From Luteitalea pratensis (lineage in GTDB: Bacteria; Acidobacteriota; Vicinamibacteria; Vicinamibacterales; Vicinamibacteraceae), in contig NZ_CP015136.1 of the NCBI RefSeq assembly GCF_001618865.1, forward strand, positions 586,001 through 650,000: a stretch of 64,000 nt of DNA. The letters are read 5' to 3'. Below, piece by piece: positions 7,818 to 17,180 of the stretch (position 1 is the first letter of the stretch; every line of letters starts with the position of its first letter). Under the pieces are notes generated by a model. It made no database searches, was not told the DNA's origin, and saw only the letters and a list, made by a program, of their open reading frames with translations. A program made the position numbers and the translations under genes.

Positions 7818-9176
7818 GTGGCAGAATGGCCGCCCGTGCCCAAGACGACGAGCTGGTTCGGGTGGTGGCGAGAGGCGCCGGTCGATGCCAGGCGGGCGCT
7901 CTGGGCCGCGGCGCTCGGCTGGATGCTCGACGCATTCGACGTGATGCTCTACGCGCTGGTGCTGACCGCGGTCATGGGTGACCTCGGCCTGACCAAGGCC
8001 ACGGCCGGGCTCATCGGGTCGGTGACGCTCGTGGCTGGGGCTGTCGGTGGCGTTGCGTTCGGCCTCGTGGCGGATCGCCACGGTCGCACCAAGGCACTGA
8101 TGGGCAGCATCCTCATGTACTCGGTCTTCACGGCGCTGTGTGGGTTATCGCAGACCGGCCTGCAACTCGCGCTGTTCCGGATCGGGCTTGGCCTCGGCAT
8201 GGGCGGCGAATGGGCGAGTGGCGCGGCGCTGGTGGCCGAGACGTGGCCGGACGAGCACCGCGGCAAGGCGCTCGGCCTGATGCAGAGCGCGTGGGCGATC
8301 GGGTACGCGCTGGCGGCGGTCGTGACGAGTCTCGTGTTGCCGGTGTGGGGCTGGCGCGCGGTGTTCCTCGTCGGAGTGTTGCCGGCGCTTTTCACGGTGT
8401 GGATCAGGCGGTCGGTGCGCGAACCCGCGTTGTGGCGTGAGTCGGTGCAGCAGACTCGGCGCGGTTCGCAAGTCACCGTTCACCCTGGCAGTCCAGGTCC
8501 GGACCAGGGCGGACCGCTGGGTGGCCCGGCTCCCGGCGTGCGCGGCGGTGTTGGCGCCGCGCTGGCGGCGGTCGTGGCCGACGGACGTCTCGGCCTCACG
8601 GTGGCGCTGGCGCTGATGAATGCCTGCTGCCTGTTTGCCTGGTGGGGATTCAACTCGTGGATTCCGGCCTACCTGTCGCTGTCGCCTTCGCAGGGCGGCA
8701 TGGGGCTCGACGCACGGGCCATGGCCTGGCTCGTCGTCTTCATGCAGGTCGGCATGTGGTTCGGGTATGTCACGTTCGGGGCCGTCGCCGACGTCTTCGG
8801 ACGCAGGCGCACGTACGTCACCTATCTCCTCATGGCGGCAATGCTCCTGGGCCTGTACGCGCAGGTCCGGTCGCCCTTGGTGCTCCTGTTGCTCGGACCG
8901 TTCGTGGCGTTCTTCGGCACTGGCTACTTCACCGGGTTCGGCATCGTCACGGCCGAGTCGTATCCCACGGCGGTGCGGGCGACCGCGCAGGGGCTGACCT
9001 ACAACACGGGTCGATTGGCGAGCGCGGCGGCGCCCTTCGTCGTCGGCTCCCTGGCGGATCAGCGCGGGTTCACGGCAGCCTTCAGCGTCGTCGCCCTGGC
9101 CTTCCTGGTGGCTGCGGCGTGGTGGATCGTGATCCCGGAGACACGCGGGCGATCGGTCAGAGCATCAGCAGCGTGA
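7818..9176 (+). CDS. MFS transporter, organic/aromatic-acid symporter type
   Basis: About 452 aa with 12 predicted transmembrane helices. The MFS loop signatures are present after TM2 (GLVADRHGRTKAL) and TM8 (GAVADVFGRRRTYV). The opening LGWMLDAFDVMLYALV carries the Asp pattern common in the aromatic acid:H+ (AAHS) and metabolite:H+ symporter groups. The central cytoplasmic loop has a Gly/Pro-rich stretch (about residues 217-240). The start is GTG at 7818; a GTG at 7836 is an alternative, and neither has a strong ribosome site. The last 20 bp overlap the convergent ZIP gene. Substrate unknown. Confidence 0.88.
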   Translation: MAEWPPVPKTTSWFGWWREAPVDARRALWAAALGWMLDAFDVMLYALVLTAVMGDLGLTKATAGLIGSVTLVAGAVGGVAFGLVADRHGRTKALMGSILMYSVFTALCGLSQTGLQLALFRIGLGLGMGGEWASGAALVAETWPDEHRGKALGLMQSAWAIGYALAAVVTSLVLPVWGWRAVFLVGVLPALFTVWIRRSVREPALWRESVQQTRRGSQVTVHPGSPGPDQGGPLGGPAPGVRGGVGAALAAVVADGRLGLTVALALMNACCLFAWWGFNSWIPAYLSLSPSQGGMGLDARAMAWLVVFMQVGMWFGYVTFGAVADVFGRRRTYVTYLLMAAMLLGLYAQVRSPLVLLLLGPFVAFFGTGYFTGFGIVTAESYPTAVRATAQGLTYNTGRLASAAAPFVVGSLADQRGFTAAFSVVALAFLVAAAWWIVIPETRGRSVRASAA

Positions 9177-9897
9177 AGAGCCCGGCGCTGATGAGGAGTA
9201 CCTGCGCGACCGGGTTCACATCGACGTGGCCCTGGTGCAGGCTGGGGATCAGATCCGACATCGCCACGTAGAGGAAGCTGCCTGCGGCAAAGGCGATCAC
9301 GTACGGCAGCACGGTCGGCAACTGGTTCAGCGCCAGATACACGAACAAGGCACCGACCAGGCCCCCTAGTCCGGACAGGAGATTCAGGGCGAGCGCCTGC
9401 ACGCGTCCGTAGCCCGCCTTGAGCAGGATGGCGGCGTCGCCGAGTTCCTGCGGAATCTCGTGGGCGGCGGCGGCGAGGGCCGTGGTCACGCCGAGCCAGG
9501 GCGAGGTCAGCGTGGCGGCGGCGATGATGGCGCCGTCGACGAACGTGTGGAATGCGTCGCCGACGATCACGAGGCTGGCGGCGCTGTTGTGCACCTCGCA
9601 CTCATGCGTGTCGTGACAGTGCCGCCAGAGCACCAGCTTTTCGAGGATGAAGAAGGTCAGGATGCCGAGCAGCAATGCGCCAAGCGCGCGTTCGGACGGC
9701 AGCGTCTCGAGCGCCTTTGGCACCAGGTGGAGCAGCGACAGCCCCAGCAGCGTGCCCACTGCGTAGCTCACCAACCAGGAGACCAACCGCTCGCGCGCCT
9801 CGTCCCCGAACAGGTAGATCCCCGACGCCACCAGCACGCCGAGGAAGCTGCCGGCGGCACTGAGCGCCATCGCGAGGACGAAGGGAGACACGGACAC
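9157..9897 (-). CDS. ZIP-family divalent metal transporter
   Basis: A 246-aa inner-membrane protein with about eight helices. The metal-binding signature is visible: HNSAASLVIVGDAFHTFVDG in TM4 and AHEIPQELGDAAILL in TM5, with His/Asp/Glu ligands as in bacterial ZIP zinc/iron importers. The loop between TM3 and TM4 is His/Cys-rich (WRHCHDTHECEVHN), as in the variable cytosolic metal-binding loop of the family. It is convergent with the MFS gene and overlaps it by 20 bp. Confidence 0.93.
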   Translation of the reverse strand: MSVSPFVLAMALSAAGSFLGVLVASGIYLFGDEARERLVSWLVSYAVGTLLGLSLLHLVPKALETLPSERALGALLLGILTFFILEKLVLWRHCHDTHECEVHNSAASLVIVGDAFHTFVDGAIIAAATLTSPWLGVTTALAAAAHEIPQELGDAAILLKAGYGRVQALALNLLSGLGGLVGALFVYLALNQLPTVLPYVIAFAAGSFLYVAMSDLIPSLHQGHVDVNPVAQVLLISAGLFTLLML

Positions 9898-9940
9898 GGC
9901 CAGCCATCATAGCTGGCCGGGCATTTTACGCATTCAGTCA

Positions 9941-9995
9941 ATGCTGGAAGGCCGAAATGCTGGAATGTCGAGTTCCCACACTGGTTTCGACTCCG
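9941..9995. repeat. AATGCTGGAA-type degenerate repeat between convergent/tandem genes
   Basis: Units such as aatgctggaa, gaaatgctggaatg and ctccggcatt make this a degenerate member of the GGAATGCC family at 6864-6925. Confidence 0.5.
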
Positions 9996-10008
9996 GCATT
10001 ACGGGGTT

Positions 10009-11058
10009 CTATTGTGCCAAGTACCCCCGTCGCGCCCTCACGTGGTATTGCCCACCCGGCACCTCGACTTCGATCTGGTGCCAGCGGCCGTCTTTCGACC
10101 GCGGCGGGACATAGCCGATCGAGTACTGCTGCGACAGTTCGTCGGCGATGCTCGCAGTCGCCGGCTCGAGATCGTTGGCATACCGGATCACCTCGGTTCG
10201 TCCGCCGCTGTCGTCCGTGATGGCTCGCAGCACGTTCACGTTCACCGCATCGTTTGCTCCGGCATGGCGGCCCGGCTGGCGCGGCTGCGGTTGATTCCAA
10301 CCCCCGCCACCGCGGCTGCCGGGGACCGGGAACGGAAACGGCAGCCGCACCCGCGGTTGTCCGGACCACGTGCCCGGGCCCGACCCGCCGTAATTGCCGG
10401 TCGACCCAGAGCCATCGATGCCGATCGCGTAGACGAGCACTTCCGTCTCGCGAATCAGGGACTGCAGCGCCTCGGCCTCGGTGCTGCTGTCGGTGTCGTT
10501 GCCATCGGAGATCACCACCACCGCCTTCTTCTTGTGCCGGCCGGTCTGCGCCACCGGGACCGCCTCAGCGACGGCGTCGTACAGCGCCGTGCCGCCCCGC
10601 GGCCGAAGCCGCCGGAGCGCGTTGGCGAGTTGCTGGCGGTCCGTGGTCCAGTCGCTCACCATGTCGCTGCGGTCGGAGAAGCCGAGGATGAAGACCTCGT
10701 CCTCGGGCTGCAACAGGTCGTAGAGGAAGCGATCGAGCGCCGACTGCGCGGCACGGAACTTCTCGCCGGCCATGCTGCCGCTGACATCGAGCACGATGCC
10801 GAGACTCACGGGCACGCGCTCGCTGCTGAAATGCGAGATCTGTTGTCGCTGGCCGTCTTCGCGCACGAGGAAGTCCTCCTTGCGCAGGCGGGACGCGAAT
10901 CGACCGGTGCCGTCGGTCACCGTCGCGGTGACGTTGATCAGCTCGGTCGTGCTGCGAAACCGAAAGCCGTCCTGCTGGGCGGCCAGTGACCCTACGGCAA
11001 GGGACGCGATCAGGACCGGCAGCGCAATGCGAAAGCGGGAGATGGCGCTTGTGTTCAT
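10009..11058 (-). CDS. VWFA-domain exported protein (VWFA-related family)
   Basis: A 349-aa protein with a signal peptide (ends SLAAQQ). A short beta domain with FRSTTELINVTATVTD...RKEDFLVREDGQRQQI is the N-terminal hallmark of the acidobacterial VWFA-related family (TIGR03436). The VWA fold follows with a complete MIDAS: DVSGSM, a central Thr region (GGTALYDAV) and SDGNDTDS. A Gly/Pro/Asn-rich insert (about 235-275) precedes the C-terminal end. I chose the ATG at 11058 because upstream sequence in this frame overlaps the preceding gene. It is last of three leftward genes separated by 9-14 bp, after the TonB-like and membrane proteins. Confidence 0.88.
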   Translation of the reverse strand: MNTSAISRFRIALPVLIASLAVGSLAAQQDGFRFRSTTELINVTATVTDGTGRFASRLRKEDFLVREDGQRQQISHFSSERVPVSLGIVLDVSGSMAGEKFRAAQSALDRFLYDLLQPEDEVFILGFSDRSDMVSDWTTDRQQLANALRRLRPRGGTALYDAVAEAVPVAQTGRHKKKAVVVISDGNDTDSSTEAEALQSLIRETEVLVYAIGIDGSGSTGNYGGSGPGTWSGQPRVRLPFPFPVPGSRGGGGWNQPQPRQPGRHAGANDAVNVNVLRAITDDSGGRTEVIRYANDLEPATASIADELSQQYSIGYVPPRSKDGRWHQIEVEVPGGQYHVRARRGYLAQ

Positions 11059-11071
11059 GGCAGTCACCAGG

Positions 11072-12025
11072 TCACGACGAAGTCGATGAAGCACGGGTGC
11101 GACGATCCGCATGCGCCACCAGGCTGCCGTCCGGCGCCCGGAACGTGACGCGGTAGCGGCGCACGTCGGCGTGCGAGGGCAATTCGACGGCAAAGGCCGT
11201 TTCCTGCCCGGGCCGCAGCTGCGTGGCTCGCAGGGGCGCGCGACCGCTGCCAAGCACGCCACCGGCGGTGTCGAGCAGCATCACGCTCGCCACGACATCG
11301 ACGCGGTCCGATCCGGAGACCGGATTGCGGACGATGCCGCGCACGACGAGCGCGCCCTTGTGCTGCTCGTGGGCCAACGACAACAGCTCGAGCGGCATGC
11401 CTCCGGTCGCCGGTGCGGTGGCTTGCGCCGAGGAAGTGGCACGGGCTGCCGCCGGCGCCGGCGTGTCGGACGTGAACCACGTGTAGGCCACTGCGAGGAG
11501 CGCGGCGAGCAGCGCACCCAGCATGACGATCGCGAACCCGCTGCGTCGCTGCGGTTCGGGCGCCTCGCCGAAAAGTCCTGCCGGCCGCGGTGACGTCGCA
11601 TCGACGCTGCCGAAGTCGTCGTTGGCGTCGCTGCCATCAGAACGGGTCGAGGCCGCACTTGCGCGCGCCGTCGGGCCGCTTGCCGCCCTCATCCAGTCGG
11701 AGCGCTCGCTGACGAAGTCCCGGCCAGAAGTCGGCTCGTCCTCCAGGAAGATGAGTTCCGGCACCGCCGGCACCGCCGACGCCCCGGCGACGACCGGTGT
11801 CGGCGCTGGAGCCGGCAACGGCGGCCTGGCGGCGCGAGCGGACACGAAGCCCACGTGTCCGGCGCGCGCAGGCGGATCCCAGCCCGAGGTGTCGTCTCCG
11901 TCGATGGCGGCGGTCAGCAGGGCCACGCGCGCGTCGGCGCGGCGCTGCTCGTCACGGAGCAGGCGGTAGGCGAACCAGCCGAGGCTGGCGGCCATCACGA
12001 GAGCGGCGATGGTGACAAACAACAT
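11072..12025 (-). CDS. Two-segment membrane protein of unknown function
   Basis: A 317-aa protein. The N-terminal transmembrane helix (MLFVTIAALVMAASLGWFAYRLL) is followed by an acidic, Ala/Pro-rich cytoplasmic region (about 40-170). A second helix lies at about 173-192. The C-terminal extracytoplasmic domain of about 110 aa has beta-strand sequence (LVVRGIVRNPVSGSDRVDVVASVMLLDTAGG...VTFRAPDG), similar in style to FxLYD/DUF3426 beta-sandwich modules. It is sandwiched between the TonB-like and VWFA genes with tiny gaps, so the three are probably one functional unit. No precise function can be given. Confidence 0.75.
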   Translation of the reverse strand: MLFVTIAALVMAASLGWFAYRLLRDEQRRADARVALLTAAIDGDDTSGWDPPARAGHVGFVSARAARPPLPAPAPTPVVAGASAVPAVPELIFLEDEPTSGRDFVSERSDWMRAASGPTARASAASTRSDGSDANDDFGSVDATSPRPAGLFGEAPEPQRRSGFAIVMLGALLAALLAVAYTWFTSDTPAPAAARATSSAQATAPATGGMPLELLSLAHEQHKGALVVRGIVRNPVSGSDRVDVVASVMLLDTAGGVLGSGRAPLRATQLRPGQETAFAVELPSHADVRRYRVTFRAPDGSLVAHADRRTRASSTSS

Positions 12026-12034
12026 GGCAGTTCC

Positions 12035-13114
12035 TCAGCGCAACGTGAATTCAACGGCGACTTCGACGATCACATCGACCGGGCGTCCCTTGCGTGTCGC
12101 GGCGGCGAACGTCCAGCGACGCACCGCCTGTATGGCCTGCTGATCGAGACCCGCGCCGAGCCCCTTCAGCACCCGCACGTCGCCGACGCGGCCGTCGTGG
12201 CGCACCACGATTTCGAGCACCACTTCGCCCTCGAGCCCTCGACGACGGGCGTCTTCGGTGTAGTCCGGCTTGACCTCGTTCAACAGGCGCGGTGGCTGGA
12301 TGCCGCTGCCAGGACGGAACGGCCCGCCGCCCTCACCGCCACCCTCGCCCTCGCCGACACCAGAGCCGGTTCCTTCGCCGAGCCCGGTGCCCTTGCCGGT
12401 TCCCGCACCTCCGCCGTCACCGGGGCCGCGGCTGGGCGGTGCCGCAGGCCGCTGCTCGAGCACGCCTGGCTGCGTGACCGGATCATTGCTGCGGGCGGCG
12501 ATCGGCGCTTCCACCGGCGGCAATGGCTCGGGATCCGGCGGCGTCGGCGGTGGTTCCTGGATCTTCGGCGCCGGGGCTTCTGGCGGCGGCTGACGTTCGG
12601 GAATCGGGCTCTTCAGAGCTGATGTCCCCGTCCGCTTCGCCTGAGAGGCGGGGCGTTTCATGCGTAGCCCGCCGCCTCCACCTCCACCACCAGGGCCGGG
12701 CAGGTTGAGATAAACCATCCGCAACTTCTCGGATGGCACCGGGTCGACGGTATTGGCTGCCGACGAGCCGAGGGGGACGAGCGTTGCCAGCAGCAGGCCA
12801 CCCAGGACCATGCCGTGCACGGCGGCAGAGGCCGCGGCAGGCAGCCCGGGTGAACGCTCGGCTCCTCGTGCGCGGGAGAACAACGAGCCCGGTGTTGCCG
12901 TGATCGCGGGTGCAGAGGAGTGGGCCGCGAAGGGCCCTGCCCTCAGGCGTCGCGCGGCGTCCACGGCGTCCACGTAGGGCACGAACTCGCCATCGATGCT
13001 ACGGATATCGCCCGATGCGATGAGATCCGAGACGACGTCGGCGCGCGCCCCCGAGGCGCGGGCGATGTCGCGGGCGGTGAAGACGTCGGGCAGCGTGCGC
13101 GGAGGCAATGGCAT
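12035..13114 (-). CDS. TonB-family energy transducer with N-terminal HTH-like segment
   Basis: About 359 aa. I chose the ATG at 13114 because AGGGG sits 7 nt upstream; a TTG at 13135 is also in frame. Residues about 8-55 (FTARDIARASGARADVVSDLIASGDI...) resemble a short helix-turn-helix or MerR/excisionase-like module. A single transmembrane helix follows (about 95-115), then a long Pro/Gly/Glu-rich spacer (about 120-275) able to span the periplasm. The C-terminal TonB domain (about 280-359) contains PPRLLNEVKPDYTEDARRRG, GEVVLEIVV and RRWTFAAATRKGRPV. A cytoplasmic HTH-like head on a TonB protein is unusual. Confidence 0.85.
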   Translation of the reverse strand: MPLPPRTLPDVFTARDIARASGARADVVSDLIASGDIRSIDGEFVPYVDAVDAARRLRAGPFAAHSSAPAITATPGSLFSRARGAERSPGLPAAASAAVHGMVLGGLLLATLVPLGSSAANTVDPVPSEKLRMVYLNLPGPGGGGGGGGLRMKRPASQAKRTGTSALKSPIPERQPPPEAPAPKIQEPPPTPPDPEPLPPVEAPIAARSNDPVTQPGVLEQRPAAPPSRGPGDGGGAGTGKGTGLGEGTGSGVGEGEGGGEGGGPFRPGSGIQPPRLLNEVKPDYTEDARRRGLEGEVVLEIVVRHDGRVGDVRVLKGLGAGLDQQAIQAVRRWTFAAATRKGRPVDVIVEVAVEFTLR

Positions 13115-13248
13115 CTCGGAACCCCTGAGGGGCAAGTGGCGCCAGGCATATCCGCAACAACCGTGCCTGCCCCGAGGCAGGCCGAATCGGCGTAAATGGC
13201 TGATTCGGTGCGACCGAACGCCTGTCCGGTTGTGGTGGGTCAGGACAT

Positions 13249-13276
13249 CCGTTGTCCACTCGCGTGGACAAAACGG
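13249..13276. terminator. Strong hairpin between methyltransferase and TonB-like genes (terminator or operator)
   Basis: The arms TTGTCCAC and GTGGACAA around TCGC extend to CCGTT/AACGG with one bulge. It lies 15-42 bp after the methyltransferase stop. There is no clear U-tract on the leftward strand, so termination is only one possibility. Confidence 0.4.
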
Positions 13277-13290
13277 GCGGACACGCCGCG

Positions 13291-13839
13291 TCAGGCCGAG
13301 GTGGGCTGGCCCTTCAGGGCTTCGACGATGCCGAAGCCGTCGCGCTCGAAGAGGACGCGCGCACCCCGGAAGTGCACGCCCGTGGCGGCCTGCACGGCGG
13401 CGGGTGGGGGAGCACCTGCCTCCTTCTGCCGCACGACCAGCACCACCCGGCCGCCCGGCCGCAGCACTCGCCGGATCTCCGGCAGGAGCGCCGCAAACGG
13501 GGCCGACACTGCGTCGACGAGCACCAGATCGAAGTCGCCTTCCTCGAACGGCAGGCGATCGACGGGGCTCTCGACCACTTCCACCAGCACACCTGCCGTC
13601 TCAGCGCTGGCCTCGAGGCGTCCCGCCTCGTCGGCCGACGCCGCATGAGCCACGGCTCGCCCGCTGAGGCCCGTCACTCTCGCCAGGGCAGCGATCAGGC
13701 CTGGGTCGCCGGCACCAAAGCTGAGGAGCCGATCGCCCAGGCGGGCGCCGATCATGCGCGTCAACAGCTCGTAACGGCCGGGATCGCCGCGGAGCCAGCG
13801 CACCAGGGCATTGGAGGCGATGACGTCGGAGAGTGACAC
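13291..13839 (-). CDS. Small class I SAM-dependent methyltransferase
   Basis: A 182-aa Rossmann-fold methyltransferase. Motif I is LLSFGAGDPGLIAAL (about 39-53), slightly unusual in having GAGDPG where GxGxG is common. The post-motif acidic position and SPVDRLPFEEGDFDLVLVDAV (motifs II-III region), then LPEIRRVLRPGGRVVLVV (motif IV-V), fit the UbiE/Methyltransf_11 group. The C-terminal sheet is short. Its substrate cannot be told from sequence. It is divergent from the membrane-protein gene at 13941. Confidence 0.8.
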   Translation of the reverse strand: MSLSDVIASNALVRWLRGDPGRYELLTRMIGARLGDRLLSFGAGDPGLIAALARVTGLSGRAVAHAASADEAGRLEASAETAGVLVEVVESPVDRLPFEEGDFDLVLVDAVSAPFAALLPEIRRVLRPGGRVVLVVRQKEAGAPPPAAVQAATGVHFRGARVLFERDGFGIVEALKGQPTSA

Positions 13840-13940
13840 GAGAACAGACTAATGCAGGTCGCACGGCACGCGCGGCGCGTGGAGGTCGTGCAAGAATCCT
13901 GCATCGTGACGAGCCCAGCTTTCGTGAGGTCGAGATCCTG

Positions 13941-14471
13941 ATGCGCGCATCGAAGCTGCAGCCGGCGCTGCTCGGCGGGGTGGTGATCGGGACGCTGTCG
14001 GCACTGCCCGTGATCTCAATGGGGAACTGCGTGTGCTGTTTGTGGGTGATTCTGGGCGGGGTCTTGGCCACGTACCTGCTCCAGCAAGCGCAGCCGACAC
14101 CCGTCGAGGGCATTGATGGCGCCATCACCGGGCTGCTTGCCGGGCTCGTGGGCGCTGTCGTCGGATCCCTCGTATCGATCCCCATCCAGATGGTCATGGG
14201 GTCGATGCAGGGGGACCTGCTGCGACGCATCCTCGACCAGGGCGGCGGCGACATGCCTGCCGAGATGCGCGACGCGCTGCAGTCGCTCGCGCGCGGCGGC
14301 GTGGGCGGTGCCCTGATGCTGCTCGGCTTCGTGATGAGCCTGCTGGTGAATGCAATCTTCGGCGCCATCGGCGGGCTGCTGGGCACCGTCATGTTCAAGC
14401 CGGCACTGCCACCGACTCCGCCGCCCGTGCCCGGCTTTGCCGACAGCAGCCGGCCGCACGCGCCCGAGTAG
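13941..14471 (+). CDS. Conserved integral membrane protein, function unknown
   Basis: About 176 aa starting at ATG 13941. Four hydrophobic segments are visible (about 8-28 with GGVVIGTLSALPVIS, 32-46, 58-84, 122-155), several with Gly-zipper patterns (GAITGLLAGLVGAVVGSLVS; GAIGGLLGTVM). Two adjacent Cys occur in the first loop (GNCVCCLW). The C-terminus is Pro-rich (PPTPPPVPG). It resembles small Gly-rich DUF4199/YtxH-like membrane proteins in style, but no family is assigned. Confidence 0.65.
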   Translation: MRASKLQPALLGGVVIGTLSALPVISMGNCVCCLWVILGGVLATYLLQQAQPTPVEGIDGAITGLLAGLVGAVVGSLVSIPIQMVMGSMQGDLLRRILDQGGGDMPAEMRDALQSLARGGVGGALMLLGFVMSLLVNAIFGAIGGLLGTVMFKPALPPTPPPVPGFADSSRPHAPE

Positions 14472-14493
14472 CGCGATGACCGGTTGTCAAAGT

Positions 14494-14672
14494 AGAAAGG
14501 GCGAAAGGTCGAGAAGGGCTAAACGGCACTACCGAAGGCGGAAGGCCGAACAATCCAAGGCGCCAAAGGCGACGACCGTCCTTCCCAAACTTTGACCTTC
14601 CTTGCGTGAGCCACTTCGCGCGATCCGCCTTTTGCAGTTCTTTTCGCCCTTTTCGCCCTTTTCGCCCTTTCT
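14494..14672. repeat. GCCCTTTTC repeat tract with long-range inverted repeat
   Basis: AGAAAGGGCGAAA (14494-14506) is the exact reverse complement of TTTCGCCCTTTCT (14660-14672). The right part holds three cccttttcg units (14641-14669). A related AAAGGGC...GCCCTTT hairpin occurs at 37641-37667. The tract fills the gap before acs. Confidence 0.7.
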
Positions 14673-14691
14673 CCTTTGATAGGATTCCGCC

Positions 14692-16656
14692 ATGTCGGAG
14701 TCCTCTCCTCCCAACATCCAGGCGCTGCTCGACGAGCAACGCACTTTCCCTCCCTCCGAGCAGTTCACGCGCACGGCGAACGTTCGCGATCGCGCGGTCT
14801 ACGACGAGGCCGCCGCAGACCCTGAAGCGTTCTGGAAGGCGCAGGCGGAGCAGCTCGAGTGGATCGAGCCGTTCCACACGGTGCTGGAATGGAACCCGCC
14901 GCACGCGAAGTGGTTCGTCGGCGGCAAGCTGAACGCGGCGGTCAACTGCGTCGACCGTCACGTACGCAACGGACGTCGCAACAAGGCCGCCATCGTCTGG
15001 GAGGGTGAGCCGGGCGATCGGCGCACGCTGACGTATTTCGACCTGCAGCGCGAGGTCAACCTCGCCGCCAACGTGCTGAAGTCACTGGGCGTCAAGCGCG
15101 GCGACCGCGTCGCGATGTACATGCCGCTCATCCCCGAGCTGGCGATCGCGATGCTGGCCTGTGCCCGCATTGGCGCCATCCATTCGGTCGTCTTCGGCGG
15201 CTTCAGTGCCGAGGCCCTCGCCGATCGGATCAACGACTCGCAATGCACCCTGCTGGTCACCGCCGATGGCGGCTACCGCCGCGGCTCCCTGCTGCCACTC
15301 AAGCAGATTGCCGACGAGGCGCTCAAGCACACGCCGTCGATCAAGAACGTGCTGATCGTGAAGCGCGACTCGTCGGATCGCTTCCCGGTGCATGTCACCG
15401 AGGGCCGCGACCACTGGTATCACCGCATCGTGCAGGACGTGCAGGCGTGGTGCGAACCCGAGTCGATGGACAGCGAGGACATGCTGTACATCCTCTACAC
15501 GTCGGGCACGACCGGTAAGCCGAAGGGGATCGTCCACACGACGGGTGGGTACCTGACCGGCACGATGGCCACCACCAGAGCGGTCTTCGACCTCAAGGAC
15601 GACGACGTGTACTGGTGCACGGCGGACATCGGCTGGGTGACGGGGCACAGCTACGTGGTGTATGGCCCGTTGGCAGCGGGCGCGACGCTGCTGATGTACG
15701 AGGGCGCGCCGGACTGGCCGGAACGCGATCGCTTCTGGAGCCTGATCGAACGCCACGGCGTCACGATCTTCTACACCGCGCCGACGGCCATCCGGGCGTT
15801 CATGCGCTGGGGCACCGAACTGCCGCAGAAGCACGATCTGAGCAGCATCCGTCTGCTCGGATCGGTGGGCGAGCCGATCAACCCCGAAGCGTGGATGTGG
15901 TATCACGAGTTCATCGGCGGCCAGCGCTGCCCGATCGTCGACACGTGGTGGCAGACCGAGACCGGCCAGATCATGATCACGCCGTTGCCCGGGCTCACGA
16001 CCACCAAGCCTGGCTCGGCGACGCACCCGTTCCCGGGCATTTCCGTCCAGATTCGCAACGAGCGGGGTGAACCCGTCACCGAAGGCGGGGGCCTGCTCAC
16101 GATCAGCAGGCCCTGGCCCGCGATGCTGCGTGGCATCTACGGCGACCCGGAGCGGTACGCGGCGACGTACTGGAGCAAGTGGAAGGACAACGCCTACTTT
16201 GCCGGCGACGGCGCCCGCGTGGATGCCGATGGCTGCATCTGGCTGCTCGGCCGCGTGGACGACGTGCTCAACGTCAGCGGCCATCGGATCGGCACGATGG
16301 AGGTCGAGAGCGCGCTGGTCGACCATCCCGCCGTCGCGGAAGCCGCGGTCGTTGGCCGCTCGCACGACATCAAGGGACAGTCGATCACCGCGTTTGTCAC
16401 GCTCAAGGACGGCCAGCGGCCCTCCACGGGCCTCGAGCACGAACTTCGTGGTCACGTCGTCAAGAAGATCGGCGCCCTCGCCAGGCCCGAAGAGATCCAT
16501 TTCGCGGCCGACCTGCCCAAGACCCGATCGGGCAAGATCATGCGCCGCCTGCTGCGCGACATCGCCGAAGGCAAGGCGATCGGCGACACGACCACCCTGG
16601 CCGACCCCAATGTCGTGGCCAGGCTGAAGTCGCAGTACGAAAATCAGGAAGACTGA
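14692..16656 (+). CDS. acs: Acetyl-CoA synthetase (AMP-forming)
   Basis: A 654-aa cytoplasmic enzyme converting acetate, ATP and CoA to acetyl-CoA, AMP and PPi. The length matches the family. The ATP-binding P-loop reads [11 protein letters not shown] (about residue 265), followed by [18 protein letters not shown], the acetate-pocket region DTWWQTETG, and the C-terminal hinge and lid. The catalytic lysine that is acetylated in the family sits in [11 protein letters not shown] near the C-terminus. It stands as a single gene behind a 220-bp repeat-rich leader; the downstream GTG gene begins 39 bp later. Confidence 0.98.
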   Translation: MSESSPPNIQALLDEQRTFPPSEQFTRTANVRDRAVYDEAAADPEAFWKAQAEQLEWIEPFHTVLEWNPPHAKWFVGGKLNAAVNCVDRHVRNGRRNKAAIVWEGEPGDRRTLTYFDLQREVNLAANVLKSLGVKRGDRVAMYMPLIPELAIAMLACARIGAIHSVVFGGFSAEALADRINDSQCTLLVTADGGYRRGSLLPLKQIADEALKHTPSIKNVLIVKRDSSDRFPVHVTEGRDHWYHRIVQDVQAWCEPESMDSEDMLYILYTSGTTGKPKGIVHTTGGYLTGTMATTRAVFDLKDDDVYWCTADIGWVTGHSYVVYGPLAAGATLLMYEGAPDWPERDRFWSLIERHGVTIFYTAPTAIRAFMRWGTELPQKHDLSSIRLLGSVGEPINPEAWMWYHEFIGGQRCPIVDTWWQTETGQIMITPLPGLTTTKPGSATHPFPGISVQIRNERGEPVTEGGGLLTISRPWPAMLRGIYGDPERYAATYWSKWKDNAYFAGDGARVDADGCIWLLGRVDDVLNVSGHRIGTMEVESALVDHPAVAEAAVVGRSHDIKGQSITAFVTLKDGQRPSTGLEHELRGHVVKKIGALARPEEIHFAADLPKTRSGKIMRRLLRDIAEGKAIGDTTTLADPNVVARLKSQYENQED

Positions 16657-16694
16657 CCCCTGCGGTCGGCCCGAACGCTGATACAAGAGAGGGC

Positions 16695-17180
16695 GTGAGC
16701 GAGGACGCCCTCCTCCCGTTCGTCGACGCCTGGAGCGTTGACATCGACGCGCCGCCCCGCATCGTGTGGGATGCCGTGCTCGCTTCGGCGCCCGGATCCA
16801 GGGCCGGGGTGATCCGGGGCGCCTTCGCGGTCCTGTCTGGCGCGGATCCGGCTGCCAGCAACGGCCTGGCGTCTCACGTGCTCGGCGCCGAACGTCCCGG
16901 ATTTGCGGTGTGCGAGGTCGTGCCGCCAGTCACCTACGCCCTGGCGGGCCGCCACCGCTTCGCAACCTACCAACTCGTATTTCGTATCGATCAACGCGGC
17001 CCGGTGCAATCCCGTCTTACCGCAGAGACCTTCGCGACCTTCCCGGGAACGGCCGGTCGCCTCTATCGCATGTTCCTGATGGATGCCAAGCTGCACGCGC
17101 TCGTGATGTGGTGCATGGTGCGCCGGGTTCGCCGCCGCGCCGAGGCGGCTCTGCGCCGACAAGGTGCCAGGTCGTCGTGA
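16695..17180 (+). CDS. SRPBCC/START-fold-like protein, function unknown
   Basis: About 161 aa, starting at GTG 16695 with AGAGAGGG just upstream. The N-terminus DAWSVDIDAPPRIVWDAVL has the beta-strand/helix pattern opening SRPBCC (polyketide cyclase/START-like) ligand-binding folds. Later strands (RFATYQLVFRIDQ, SRLTAETFATFPG) and a C-terminal helix with basic residues (MVRRVRRRAEA) fit. The substrate is unknown. Its TGA overlaps the GTG of the next gene, so the two are probably cotranslated. Confidence 0.7.
   Translation: MSEDALLPFVDAWSVDIDAPPRIVWDAVLASAPGSRAGVIRGAFAVLSGADPAASNGLASHVLGAERPGFAVCEVVPPVTYALAGRHRFATYQLVFRIDQRGPVQSRLTAETFATFPGTAGRLYRMFLMDAKLHALVMWCMVRRVRRRAEAALRRQGARSS

Noticed and set aside
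11059..11262. N-terminal extension of the VWFA gene
   Set aside because: It overlaps the end of the upstream membrane-protein gene; the signal peptide begins at 11058.
15082..16686. A 534-codon minus-strand frame opposite acs
   Set aside because: acs carries every family motif on the plus strand; the antisense protein is low-complexity.
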